The position numbers and the translations under genes are program-made. This document shows, in pieces, positions 46,238-57,655 of a DNA stretch of 64,000 nt. The first letter of the stretch is position 1, and each line of letters begins with the position of its first letter. The DNA lies in NCBI GenBank assembly GCA_963082975.1, contig OY720345.1, positions 18,502,491-18,566,490 on the forward strand, given 5' to 3'. The DNA comes from Labia minor. Taxonomy: Eukaryota > Arthropoda > Insecta > Dermaptera > Spongiphoridae. The notes beneath the pieces are model-generated. The model was not told where the DNA came from. It ran no database searches and saw nothing but the letters and a program-made list of their open reading frames with translations.

Positions 46238-46915
46238 TGTCAAATATTTTATCAAGTAATTTTGAATATATTTTTTACCTTGAAATGAAAATGAAGCGAT
46301 TTTAATTATTTTGTACCATTTTAAGAAATAAATTGTTGATGGGTCATTTTTAAAAAACCCATTTAACAATTATAATAAATTATTAAAAATATTTTACAGT
46401 TTATAATAATAAATTGTATAAATTTGTTAAAGAGTCTGGCGATAGCTCGGGGTTCCAGGAACTATCTTTTAAACGTTAAGAAATGTATTTAATAAAATTA
46501 ATATTTTTATACTTTATATGTTAAATTTAATGTGCCTGATCAGTGTTGTCGATATGTTTAAATTTTATATATAATTAACACATGTAAGAGTAAATAAGAG
46601 TAACTTTAACATCATTCTTTTATTTTTGGCGTATGTAAATAGAAATTAAATTAATGTGCCGTTTTGATGAAGGATTGAGTGAATGGATAATATATTTGCA
46701 AACTAAACTGGTACCAGCAGAATGAAGAAGGTGGCCATAACACCGGCGGCTGCCCAACGGAGGCGGGCCTTTTGGCCACGGGGTTGCCTCTCCCCTGAGC
46801 ATGCGGTCCGGCTCAAAAAACCCTCTTCGCCCTCGTCTTCAGCCGACCGGTAGATACCAAAATGTTGACTGGTTTTTGGGCGGAAGATAGACCCAGGTTC
46901 CTCTTCTCTAGACAT
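36249..46915 (-). CDS. Unrecognised seven-exon gene: secreted or membrane-anchored protein with poly-Ala and poly-Asp
   Basis: Exons in coding order: 46915-46715, 42425-42064, 41389-41143, 39199-38831, 38762-38515, 37912-37857 and 36721-36249. All phases agree and give 651 residues. The N-terminal 59 residues are polar; then MATFFILL joins LCLTLLDIRGSASG across intron 1 to form a hydrophobic segment. This is a signal peptide if translation starts at the inner ATG (46738), or a type II anchor if it starts at 46915. Later parts include a Thr-rich stretch, DAKNIQDIIRYLNREEE, RPISVMLDIIPMADGTHQ, 13 alanines, RQELIDLLRAIEANQAMVAA, a long Asp run and a Lys/Arg cluster. I do not recognise the family and assign no function. 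Confidence 0.78.
36722..37856. other. Intron 6 of the unrecognised gene
   Basis: A possible hAT-like fragment begins at 36866 (CAGGCGTGAGTAACC, preceded by ATCTAGAT), and a diverged related block (GGGTCAAACGAAACATTCCT, GTGGGCCCCAG) lies near 37407-37440. No matching far end or duplication was found. Confidence 0.4.
37857..37912 (-). CDS. Unrecognised gene, exon 6 (56 bp)
   Basis: A small exon between TTTTTTTAG and AACG|GTAATT. It encodes SGSSYDPLYARKPQQRNSN and joins its neighbours in phase 2 and phase 1. Confidence 0.8.
38046..38488. mobile_element. Mariner-type MITE
   Basis: The left end is CGAGGGCAGGTTAATAAGTC and the right end GACCTGCCCTCG is its inverse. TA dinucleotides flank it at 38044-38045 and 38489-38490. 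There is no intact transposase. It sits 26 bp from the exon 5 donor. Confidence 0.82.
38515..38762 (-). CDS. Unrecognised gene, exon 5
   Basis: Acceptor ATGCATAG, phase 0; donor CATTCAG|GTACAT, phase 2. It encodes LLRAIEANQAMVAAANRRPI, a Pro-rich stretch and LHLNLFPRRPLASPAQPF. The helical LLRAIEANQAM joins RQELID from the previous exon. Confidence 0.85.
38831..39199 (-). CDS. Unrecognised gene, exon 4: poly-Ala
   Basis: Acceptor AATATTTTAG, phase 0; donor TTGAT|GTAAGT. It encodes IRFEEERNKIFNRPIGASGP, a Ser run, 13 consecutive Ala residues (partly GCA/GCT repeats), SRRRPRPISVMLDIIPMADG and a Gly/Pro-rich part ending RQELID. Confidence 0.85.
39627..39888. mobile_element. hAT MITE with 8-bp duplication
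   Basis: The left end is CAGAGGATCCCAAAC and the right end GTTTGGGAATCACTG. GTTTACAC flanks both sides (39619-39626 and 39889-39896). It shares an internal module (GAAAATGTTCAAAAG and TTTTTTAGAACC) with other hAT MITEs of the window. Confidence 0.87.
40626..41124. repeat. Palindromic foldback element, family C, copy 2
   Basis: It runs from GGTAATTGTTCAGTCTAACC to the inverse TGTACAATTACC. The arms share ATGGATTTRGATAAAAC and TTTGATTC blocks. It lies 18 bp beyond the exon 3 donor. Confidence 0.75.
41143..41389 (-). CDS. Unrecognised gene, exon 3
   Basis: Acceptor TTTTTTAAG, phase 2. The donor is GGAAAG|GTAAAT, preferred over GAG|GTAATT 23 bases on because only the former keeps the frame into exon 4. 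It encodes YLNREEEVNINPYQFAQSEN, QRPDVTFSGVLINSKHN, an Asn-rich part and SAYKPQDPSEVNTLDGK. Confidence 0.82.
41390..42063. other. Intron 2 of the unrecognised gene
   Basis: AT-rich; nothing recognisable is seen. Confidence 0.6.
42064..42425 (-). CDS. Unrecognised gene, exon 2
   Basis: Acceptor CTTTTTCTCAG, phase 0; donor ATTATCAG|GTGACA, phase 2. It encodes the end of the hydrophobic segment LCLTLLDIRGSASG, then EAPVRRLLRLAEEE, a Thr-rich stretch, an Arg/Tyr/Pro-rich part (REYRPHGFAQHRLLNQHYQL) and SDAKNIQDIIR. It is GC-rich relative to its surroundings. Confidence 0.85.
42708..43224. repeat. Palindromic foldback element, family C, copy 3
   Basis: The ends GGTAATTGTTTAGTCTAACC and its inverse are near perfect. 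The similarity continues outward through TTTAAA on both sides. Most of the 517 bp can fold back on itself. It contains no coding sequence. Confidence 0.8.
44421..44954. repeat. Palindromic foldback element, family C, copy 4
   Basis: The ends GGTAATTATATAAAC and GTTTATATAATTACC are inverted. The arms carry TTTGGATAGAACTTTACCAG and its inverse. A poly-G run lies at 44644-44655. Confidence 0.75.
45892..46462 (+). repeat. Repeat family B, 5'-truncated copy
   Basis: It shares TTAGCAACATATAAAGGAAG and CTTGGTCTATAAGCTATTGC with the long copy at 3205-4146. It ends GGCGATAGCTCGGGGTTCCA. Confidence 0.6.
46715..46915 (-). CDS. Unrecognised gene, exon 1
   Basis: Starts ATG TCT AGA at 46915. It encodes MSREEEPGSIFRPKTSQHFG, an acidic stretch, RGQKARLRWAAAGV and MATFFILL before CTGCTG|GTACCA. 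The donor is not a strong consensus, but phase 0 joins the hydrophobic start of exon 2 exactly. Its base composition is clearly coding-like and GC-rich. The inner ATG at 46738 is the alternative start and would give an ordinary signal peptide. Confidence 0.65.
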
Positions 46916-47620
46916 CACCAGTTAACAAACATTCTTTTCCTTTTTTAACTATTAAGAACTGTTGCAAATGCCTCGACTGAGTGAAAAACATTTTGGTAAG
47001 ACAACAAAGTAACCATCCCTACTCCCTTAGGGAGGGTAAGTTATCAGACTGGAAAAACATCATCATCAACAGTACATCAAGTCAAGATGACAAATTATCT
47101 GATGAACACACAACATACTCCTCTCCCCCTCCATCCTTATACTATTTATTTACCAAACCGTGTAACTCCTATTAAATTTATCGTAAAGGCTCTCAAAGAA
47201 TAATTCGCTAATAAAAAATAGATTAATTGATTTTGTCTCAAATTTTCTTTTAAAAATAACTTAACTAATAAAAATTATATAATGATTATAAAACTAAATA
47301 TAATAGATTCTACATAATACTATGTATAAATTCAACATGATTTGTAAATGTTAATGATAATAATTTATGTAGAGTAATATGTATATGTGAATGGGAAAAT
47401 AACTATGAAATAAATTATAAATACTTTATTTTATATATACAATAAATAGATTGATTTTGTACGAAACAAGATTAATACAATTATAAATATATTTTTAATA
47501 TCAGAAATATTTTATATCAATTTATAAGTTAGAATTTTATTTATATATTATAGTTATTAAATTAAAAATACTCATTATTTATTTGAAACTTGTTAAATTC
47601 TGAATTTAAAATATATTGTA
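46916..47620. other. Intergenic region between two minus-strand genes
   Basis: This holds the presumed promoter and 5' untranslated region of the seven-exon gene and the 3' flank of the next gene. No TATA box or repeat is clear. A moderately GC-rich stretch lies at 46980-47165. Confidence 0.5.
47578..47583 (-). terminator. Polyadenylation signal of the Cys/Thr-rich repeat-protein gene
   Basis: AATAAA on the minus strand, about 40 bases after the stop codon at 47621. Confidence 0.55.
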
Positions 47621-49600
47621 TTAATTTGATTGTCTTCTAATTTTGATGACTTCAGGTGCGGGACCTTCACTCACTCTATTTGTAGGTAATTGTAGAGGAT
47701 TCTTTGGAACAGGATATTGATATCCTGGAGGACGGACTGGAATATCTAGTTGATTAGTAGGTTTTGGGTATTCCAATTGTTTTGTTGGTTTTGAGTAATC
47801 ATATCCACCAACAGCAACAGGATCTTCAAAAGTTCCCTCAGCACTCAATGCAGGTGATTTTTGTGTTGTTGTTGTTGTTTGTTTTTGTAGTTGAACTATT
47901 AAAGGAGAATCTTTGGAATTTGCTGTTTCTATTCCCGTTTGTGGTCGTCTTAAACCCCCTCCTAGAGTTTTTCTTGGTTTCGTTGGTTGACACAGGAATG
48001 AATGGAAAGGATCTTTGCATGGATCACGAATGTCATTAGGAGGTTTTTTAATCTCTGATTGAGTAGCAGGCGCAGGAGCTATTCGTACGGGATCATCAAA
48101 TGTAGATTGAGGTTGATGTTCTTTTTTATCACATTGATGAGGTGGTGGAGTGGTATACGAAGGTCTAATATATTTAGGCGTTGTTGTTGTTGTTGTTGTT
48201 GTTATTGGTTTTCGATATGGCTCAGGAGCTATTCGTACAGGATCATCAAATGTAGGCTGAGGTTGATGTTCTTTTTTATCACATTTATGAGGAGGAGGAG
48301 TGGTAGATGAAGGTCTAATATATTTAGGCGTTGTTGTTGTTGTTGTTATTGGTTTTCGGTATGGTACAGGAGCTATTTGAACGGGATCATCAAAGGTGGA
48401 CTGAGGTTGATGTTCTTTTTTGTCACATTTATGAGGAGGAGGAGTGGTAGATGAAGATCTAATATATTTTGGAGTTGTTGGTTTTTGGTATGATGAAATT
48501 GTTCTTGATGGTGAATATTGAGATGGGTTTGTAATTGGACTCGAATCTTTAATATTTACTCCACTGGAAAATTGCTGTTGAATATCAATTTTTTTCTGCT
48601 TTATTGATTGACAAGAATCTGAATAAAAATCATCTTTACAAGGATCTTTATTTCTTTCTTCTATAGGTGTCACTTTTACCGGATCGTTGAATGTATTCGC
48701 TGGCTCCAATGAAGGGTTATTGTGGTTACAAGGATGTTCTTGTGGAGAATCTCTACTAGCAGATAAGACTAAAGTTTTCTCAGTTGATAATGAACTAGAT
48801 CTTGTGGTAAAGGGAAAGGCATAAGGTGATTTTGTATTTGGTTTATTTGTTGATATAAAAGGTTTAAATGTATTAAAGTTTGATTTTTCTGTAAAAGTTG
48901 AAAAAGGTCTAGATGTTGAAATAATATCAAATGGTCTCCTAGTTGTAGTAATAATAGGGCTGAGAGAATTAAAAAATGGACTTAAAGTGGTTTTAGGGGT
49001 TGTTGCTCTAGTTGATTTAGTAGTAGATATTATTTGAAAGGGAGCTGGCTTATTACTCTCAGGAAGCACTCGAGTTGGATTTTCAAATGAACCTGCTGGT
49101 CGAATTTTCTCATTAATGTTGGCAGCAGCTGGTCTTAAATGAGCAGGATAAGCGCCTGTTATTCTTTTTCTTGGTTTAATATCTTGACAATAGAAACTAT
49201 GGAAGGCGTCTTTACATAAATTGATAACTCGTACGTTAGTTTCTGTTCCATCTTTAGTCTCTAAGTAAGCAAGGATTGCACGTTCTGTAGTACCATCAAT
49301 CTTTTGCTGGAATTCTGATGGATGAGGATCATTTCTGCCAGTGAAACCGAGGACACGGACTTCAGGTTTTTTAACAGCTACAGGATCGTCATTGGTGCTG
49401 GATGGGTATGGATTATCTGCCTTTTTTCCATGATTACAATTTTCTTTGGGAGGTAGAATCGCAGGACTATTTTCAGCAGCAGCTCCTATATTGGGTGGCA
49501 AATAAGGCATGGGTGGCAGTTGAGATTGGCGATAGGTTGTATCTGGTCCGAGTTCTGCCAACTGAGCGAGACCATAATGGAAGCAGCATAAAGATAATAT
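47621..49600 (-). CDS. Exon 2 of the secreted Cys/Thr-rich repeat protein
   Basis: A long open exon of 1,980 bp ending TAA at 47621 (final residues EVIKIRRQSN). The variable Thr runs are coded by ACA/ACT repeats, seen as TTG repeats on the plus strand near 48179-48201 and 48330-48348. These are expected sites of length variation. Thr/Pro richness suggests O-glycosylation (inference). Confidence 0.93.
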   Translation of the reverse strand: MLSLCCFHYGLAQLAELGPDTTYRQSQLPPMPYLPPNIGAAAENSPAILPPKENCNHGKKADNPYPSSTNDDPVAVKKPEVRVLGFTGRNDPHPSEFQQKIDGTTERAILAYLETKDGTETNVRVINLCKDAFHSFYCQDIKPRKRITGAYPAHLRPAAANINEKIRPAGSFENPTRVLPESNKPAPFQIISTTKSTRATTPKTTLSPFFNSLSPIITTTRRPFDIISTSRPFSTFTEKSNFNTFKPFISTNKPNTKSPYAFPFTTRSSSLSTEKTLVLSASRDSPQEHPCNHNNPSLEPANTFNDPVKVTPIEERNKDPCKDDFYSDSCQSIKQKKIDIQQQFSSGVNIKDSSPITNPSQYSPSRTISSYQKPTTPKYIRSSSTTPPPHKCDKKEHQPQSTFDDPVQIAPVPYRKPITTTTTTPKYIRPSSTTPPPHKCDKKEHQPQPTFDDPVRIAPEPYRKPITTTTTTTTPKYIRPSYTTPPPHQCDKKEHQPQSTFDDPVRIAPAPATQSEIKKPPNDIRDPCKDPFHSFLCQPTKPRKTLGGGLRRPQTGIETANSKDSPLIVQLQKQTTTTTQKSPALSAEGTFEDPVAVGGYDYSKPTKQLEYPKPTNQLDIPVRPPGYQYPVPKNPLQLPTNRVSEGPAPEVIKIRRQSN

Positions 49601-52600
49601 CTAGAAACAAAAAAGAATAAAAAAATATTTTTGAATTTATCTATATAATTATTAGAAAACAGAATGCATGCTTTTAAAAAATTCTCCAAAATACTTTAAA
49701 ATTAATAAACTAAGAATGAATCAAGTCACACTACATTTTCAATGTTAATGAATTAGTGTTTATGGCAATATATTAAATAAAATTTATAATTCAATTTTTG
49801 AAGTAGCTCTGAAAGAAGAAATCGAAAGAACAAATTTTATGATAGAAACTAAATTACTATCCTATTACAATGGCACTAACAAAGTTAATTCTGTGAATTA
49901 ACTTTAGAAGGAAGCGAAGTATAAAATATATTAATATTTTGTGTATGTTAGTGTCTTTGGTTATCAAATATTTTTATTTTTTATTAAGTTGTTATACTAG
50001 TCATTGTGCAAGAAAAATTATTTTTAAATAATTATATAATTAATAAATTTTATAAAAATCAATTTATTTTTAAACAATCTATTTAATTAATTATTTAATA
50101 GATAATTTTTCTAATTTATTTAATCTAATTATTTTATCTTTCCAGAGATAGTATTGAGATCACAAAAATTTTCGATTTCGAGATTTTAATGTTTTTATAT
50201 GTTTTGAAGGTCCCTGAGTCACTAAGGTTGAGTTATATATTTGGTAGTTTTTCACATGATTGAAAATTGTATGAAACTACTATAATATACAATTTCAGCT
50301 TGATTGATTCGCTGAAAGTACCGGAATTAATTTTTTAAATTTTAACTTAAAAATGAAGTTAAACGTTTTAAATTTATGTTGAATATATGTTAATAAATTA
50401 ATTTAATTGAATAACAATATTATACAGTAAATTTAAAATTTTTAATTAATTAATTAATCCAATTTAATTATACTTAATTTATAATTTAATTAATTAAATT
50501 TAATTTAAATATATAATATATATGTGTTAATTATACAATTCAAATTTGCAACATAGTCGAGATTCCAGATTTTTTTTTTAATAAATTAAATGAAATTAAA
50601 ATGTTAAAAAACTTATTGAAAAACAAATTAATTAATTATTAAACTCCTAATTGTTTATTTTCTTAAATTATTTAATTAATATAATTGTTACTCAATAAAA
50701 ATATTTATTAACTTAAAAAAGACAAAAAAATTATTGTATACTTAAGTATATGTATTTAATATAATTTTATTTATTTTTATTAATTATATAATCTTGAATT
50801 AGGTTTTTCTATCTGATTGGTACATCTTTTAAAATAATAACTACTAGTAAGCATATAAATGATTAATAAATTAATGGTTTATGTCAAAAGAGAAGGGACA
50901 GTTGGAGGGAAGCCAACTGACCCGTTGTTTATCTGTCTTTGACTATTAAGTGATAGGACAGTGAAAAAGAAAGAGAGAATATTTCAATCAGGTCATCATC
51001 AACCTACACACAGTTTCAGATAGAAATAGGAAGAAAATTGAACAATTGCTTCGTTAGTCACTTAAGAAAGCTTTTGTTATTAATCATCATTAAAAAAAAC
51101 AAGAGAAACTACAAGTAGACAAATAACTGCTTCACTGAGTGATAAATTCTATACATCTAAACAATGTTAAGAGTTATAATTAATTTCTTTGAAAATTTTA
51201 TTTAACAATATATATTTTATTATTTAAAGATAAATTATATCTTCATAATTTCACTGAAACGTGGTTTGTTCAACAGAAAAGTTGAATTTTGAATTATTTC
51301 ATCAATATCCAATTTGTCCCCTTCAAAGTAATTCCCCTCAGATATAATATTAAATGCACTTATGCCAGCGCTCCTTCCAATCGTCGAAGCACTTCTGAAA
51401 TGGGCTTTTATCTCATTAATTTTATCTCATCAATTGTGGCAAAACGCTTTCCTTTCATTGGTCTCTTCAGTTTTGGGATTAGGAAAAAGTTGCAGATCTG
51501 GTGAATATGGTGGATGAGGCATGATTACGATTTGTTTTTGGCCAAATAAATCACAAACAAGCAATGACGTGTGAGCTGGTGCATTATCGTGATGGATAAT
51601 CCATAATTTGTTTTTCCACAATTCCAATCGTTTGAGCCGCACTGATTCATGCAAACGTTACATAACTTCATTCTAGTAATCCTTATTAACAGTACGACCT
51701 GTTGGCAAGAACTCGTGATGCACCAAGCCATTGTAAACGAAGAAAACAGTAAGCAAAACCTTCATATTTGATACCACTTATAAACATTTTTTTGAGACAC
51801 AGTAGACTCGCTGAATGCCACAGTCAACATTTTAAGTGCATTGGAGCACTTTATTCTATCTTTAACGCCAAACTTAATACAGATTCTTTGATACATTTCT
51901 TTTTAAGTAAAAAATCGAATTCACAAAAACGTGACTAATTTATTCAGTTGTCAAAAACAAACTACTAATCCAAAATGGCTGATATTGTCAACATATGAGA
52001 AACATATGTGTACCAATATTATAAAAAAACTCGATAATTCCATGAACACACCCCGAGAAAATTCAAAATTCACCTTTTCTTTTGAACAGACTTCGTATAT
52101 TGGTATAAGTTTATTTTACATTAATATTCATTTCTTTTCTACAAACTAACTACTTACATTTTAATGATAAGTAATATTAATATATTTAGTTAAATATTAA
52201 TTTAAATTCTATTTCTATTTTAAAATATTATATGTATTTCTCATAAAAATATAAAATTTCTAAAATAATTTATTTATACTATATAAGCTGATTAAAATAG
52301 CTAGGTTCTATGATTTAAGGGTAAATATTAGTGAAAATCACTAAAAGATTTGATCTTTTTTATAAACATACTTATCTTATTAATTTCAAATAGTAAATAA
52401 TTAAATGATAACATAAAAGATTGCCTTTTATATAATTAAAAAAAATTATTTTATATGACTCCTCCCCTCCCCCCACTCTCATTGCTTCATATTTTAAGGA
52501 TTCTATTTCTGATATTGACTCAATTATTTTTTTATTATATTTATGTAATATATAGGATATAATTAATTTCTACTTTATCAAAAATATCTATTCTAAAATT

Positions 52601-55600
52601 TGTGGATAGATCAAAAAGCTATATCTACGAAAAACACTTTTTTATTATTTTTAAAAAACTAAAATAATAGTTTTTTTAAAAAAAATCATATACATATAAT
52701 TATGAAATATTAATAAAAATAATAATAATAAATATTAAGATTAATAGGTATATTATTTGAAAATAAAAATTAAAACTATAGATTTTATTAAATTAGCTGG
52801 AGTCTCTCTCGTAATTTGAATTGGATTAATTAACACATATATTATATTTAAATTAAATTTAATTAATAATAAATTATAAATTAAAATTAATAAATAATAT
52901 TTATTAAAGCAGCGCATGTTTAACTCTTTGTTGATGTCACGTGTTGGCGCGTGATTTGCAGTGTTAAAAAATTAATTTTTGTACTTTCAGAGATTCAATT
53001 AAGCTGAAATTCTATATACTTGTTTAGCAGTTTTATACAATTTTTAATCATGTGAAAAATTATCAAACATATAACTTTATTTTTACGGTCACTTTAGAGG
53101 AAATAAAATCAAAACGTTGTAGGTAATGACCCACTTGCTGATGAGCTACAATTTTCAAAAGTTGATAGGAAACTACGAATTTTGAATAATGCCCATGTAC
53201 CAAATTTCATGATTCTAGCTCAAACCGTTTTTGAGTAATCTTGTCTACATACACACACACATAAACACACAGACATTTTTCTCAACCTTAGTGAAAATGA
53301 GTCAGGAACCTTCAAAACGTATAAAAACCTCAAAATCTCGACATCGAAAATTTTCGTGATCGCAATACTATCTCTGGCGAGATAGTAAAAATTTATAATT
53401 ACATGAAGAAGTTTATAAAGTACCAGAAAATGTATTATTTTGATAAAAAAAAATTCTAAAAAAATTTTTTATTTATTTTTCAATATAATTATAAATCTAG
53501 TTTTAAAATCATATGGTGATGAATGATGGATCAAAAGGTCGTTAACAAGCGCAGATGTCCTCAATCGATGCCGCATCGAGAAGAGAGTTGAATGAGCGTG
53601 ATTCAACGTCATCGATAAATAAATGCATAATCAAATCCATTTATTTACTTGCCTGCCTGTTCATGATGTGTCAACGATTAAACAATTTTACAATTCAGGT
53701 TCAAAGGACAGAAAATGTCATTGGTGATTGCGTACCCACCTTGCCTTGCCTCCTCCTCTCTATCATCCTATTTCCATCTCCCTTATTCATACAATTTATC
53801 CATTTATTTAACAACCAATCAGTTATTGGTTAACCTTTTTTATCAAATTACTATAATTTTCACAATTAAATTAATTATTTAACATTGTTGAAAAAAATAA
53901 TATAATAATGTTATGTGATATTTATTTAATTAAAATAAAAAAATAATTTATTTTAATAATTATGATGAAATAAAATACCATATTTCAAATGAAATTATTC
54001 TATTCCTATTTTATTAATAATTATTTAACTTCTCATTATAACATTTAATGATATATTGATATATATTCTATGTTTTGAATTTAATAATATACAAGCACAT
54101 TTAGGTATATGACTATTTAGATTTAATCTTATTTTACATTCATTTGTATTTTTGAAATATTAAACCGCTCTAAGGATTTTTTTTTTTGAAATTCACACCA
54201 TAGATAATTTTTATAATGAAAAATCGAAATGCATTGTTTTCAACCTCGGGAAAAATCATCTTTATTAGTTTTGTCTTAATTTAAAATAGGAATTTTAATA
54301 ATAAAAAAAAATGCCGGACAGCGCTTCCTTAAATACAAAATATTATAAATAAAACAATATTAAAAATATTTATTTTAACAATATTTTCTAATCAAATTAT
54401 GAAATATATATTATCCACATGCCATACTTTTCTGACTTTCAGTGCGTAATTAATACGTAAGTTTAAGGGCTGTATGTTTTATAACTATTCTTTTTTTAAT
54501 TAATACCGAGCATAAAATTGAAGTATACAAAGGAATTATCAATCAATGATCTAATTAATGGTCAGTAAAATTTTGAACACAATTAGTTTAACAGCGGCTC
54601 GGTGAACCATGTACTTTTTATTTGACATATCAATTTTTAAAATTTGCTGACAACAACAAAAAATTTCATATCGTGCATAAATATGATGCAATCAAAATGG
54701 CAAGAAGGAATATTGACCATGAAGATGTACTTTTAATATTCTTTTTTTTTATAATATTTTAACCATAAAATACGACTATAAAATCTCTTTTATTTAAAAA
54801 AGTTATGATCCCAAAACTAATCAAACATGCATATTATTTGATTGATTCCGGTGGTATTTGTCGTCATGAAATATTCGTTTTAGAATTGTATTTCTCTGAG
54901 ATTGATGTAGAATTTTAGTCGTAGATTAAGAATCTGAAATCAGATTTGAAATCCGATTATTCAAAAAAATATGACCTTAAAATATTTAATCAAACTTAGG
55001 GTTACATATTTTTTTAATTGAAACAATTGGAAGTTCACTTGAAAACATTAATATTCAAAATTTTAAATAATAATCAAAAAAAAAAAAAAATTATTCAAAA
55101 ATTCTACAAATATTCAACATTTTCCAACTGAAATAAATAAGCTGGAGTGTTTCCACTCGACTATCTCGCAATTGGAATCAGATTAATTAACATATATTAT
55201 ATTTAAATTAAATTTAATTAATTATAAAATATAAATTAAAATTAATAAATAATATTTATTAAACAAGCTCATGTTTGGCTCTTTGTTGATGGCACCACGT
55301 CACGTGCTGGCGCGTGATTTGCAGTGTTAAAAATTTAATTCCGGTACTTTCAGCAATTCAATCAAGCTAGAATTCTATATATAGCAATTTTATACAATTT
55401 TTAATCATGTGAAAAACTATCAAACATATATCTTTATTTTTACGGTCAGTTTAGAAGAAAAAAATCAAAACGTGGTAGGTAATGACCCTCTTCCGGTTGA
55501 GCTAAATTTCTCAAAAGTTGATAGAAAACTACGAATTTTGAATAATGCCCATATACCAAATTTTATTATTCTAGCTCAAACCGTTTTTGCGTAATCTTGT

Positions 55601-55608
55601 CTACATAT

Positions 55609-55661
<53 letters not shown>

Positions 55662-56845
55662 CACACACATACACACATAGACATCTTTCTCAACCCTAAT
55701 GAAAATGACTCAGGAACCTTCAAAACGTATAAAAACATCAAAATCTCGACGAAAATCTGACGAGATAGTAAAAAAGTGTAAGTTTAAAAAAATGTAATTA
55801 TTAAAATAAAATTTATAATCTTCACATAATGATTTTATAGATACCTAATAAATATAAAAGATTTATATTGTATATATCACAAGTATATAAAAAAAAGAGA
55901 AAGAATCGCAGGACACAATCAAGTGTTAATGGGTGTCATGGGTTGAGATTTGACCCCTCCTTCACCTATTCATCTTTTAAGATTATATTATGCATAACAT
56001 TTTTGAATTAATGGATTGTTTTTGTCTATCTTTTAATAGATATTGTTTGTATTTTTTTTTTTTTTATTTTTCTTTTTTTTTTAAAGGTCCTCTTTCTCCC
56101 ATTGCGTGATCACAAAAGCGTTGAGTGTCGAAAACAAACTAACAAAAGATTGACACCCATCGAATCTCGATGGGATGTATTTAGTAATCTGAACCGCCCC
56201 CAGAATTAGCCTAGACAGCCATATGACGCCATCGTCATGTGGAATGGGAAAGAAATTGAAGATACATCTTTTTTTATTGACTAACTTGTTTCTTATATAA
56301 AAACCCATCCTTTATAAATAACATTTTGATATTTCAATCATTTAAATCTACTAAATTATTTCCTATTCATTAGATTTAAAAAATTAATTAAATTTTTTAA
56401 GCATTTTCTCATAATAAATAATTAATTAAAATAAAAATTTATAGGATATAATTATCGATAATTTATATAATATTTTCCTATAACATGTATAATCCATAAA
56501 AGTTTTTATTATTATTAGTAGTATTAATCTATATTCTCTTTATCAGGGCTTCTTAAACTTTTTTATATAGCGACCCCCTTCAAGCTTAGGAAATTTTAAA
56601 CTACCCCCTCCTCCATATAATGAAATATATATTAACCGTAGATTTAGATGTAATATCGCACTATTTTAAATAAAATAAGGATTAAAGAATACATACCCAT
56701 TCATTTCACAAATATATAATTTAATAATTTTAAAATTTTATTTATAATGATTCAAAAGTAACAGATCTTTGCGACCCCCTTTCAGTAGACTCGCGACCCC
56801 CCTGGGGGTCGCGACCCACAGTTTAAGAGCCCCTGCTCTATATTA

Positions 56846-56883
<38 letters not shown>

Positions 56884-57623
56884 TATATATTAATAAATTT
56901 GATATACAAAAATTTATTAAAATAGATCATCTTGATGTGAAAAATTGATAAAAATTAATCTTTAACTGTCAATTAAAAAGTAAAAACATATTATTTTTTT
57001 CTTATTTAACATGGCCTTTGGGATCTAGTCCATTTATCCAGTTATACAGATTTATATATTTTTAATATTTATACTATAATATTCATTTAAATACAAAAAA
57101 ATAAAAAATCTTAAAAGTCAGAAAATATAAAATTGGTCCTAATTGAAATAAGCTGGAGTTTCTGCACTTGATTATCTTGCAATTTGTATTGGCTTAAATA
57201 AAATAATATATTATATTTAAATTAAATTAAATTAATTATAAATTATAAAAATTAAAATAATAAATAATATTTATTAAACAAGCGCTTGTTTGGCTCTTTG
57301 TTGATGGCACCACGTCACGTGTTGGCGCGTGAGATTTGCAGTGTTAAAAAATTAATTCTGGTATTTTTAGTGATTCAATCAAGATGAAATTCTATATATA
57401 GCAGTTTTATACAATTTTTAATCATGTGAAAAACTATCAAACATATATCTTTATTTTTCCAGTCACTTTAGAGGAAAAAAAATCAAAACGATATAGGTAA
57501 TGACCCTCTTCCAGTTGAGCTACGTTTCTCAAAAGTTGATAGAAAACTAGGAATTTTGAATAATGCACGTATACCAAATTTCATGATTCTAGCTCAAACT
57601 GCTTTCGCGTAATCTTGTATACA

Positions 57624-57655
<32 letters not shown>

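Larger units (their letters stand above)
42426..46714. other. Intron 1 of the unrecognised gene (4.3 kb)
   Basis: It contains two palindromic family C elements (42708-43224 and 44421-44954) and a family B 3' part (about 45892-46462) with a TA run at 46204-46231. About 43340-43850 has GC-rich ends (GGGCGCCAAATTTTGAGGGG and TTGCCCGGGGCGCTCC) and resembles a DNA-transposon remnant. The stretch 45770-45880 is GC-richer, unexplained sequence. Confidence 0.65.

Noticed and set aside
47764-48310. Plus-strand open frames opposite the secreted repeat-protein exon
   Set aside because: Cys-, Val- and Phe-rich translations are the antisense reading of the Thr/Gln-rich repeats.
56081-56308. 75-codon minus-strand frame as a possible gene
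   Set aside because: No recognised motif, no signal peptide and no splice support; left as unexplained intronic sequence.
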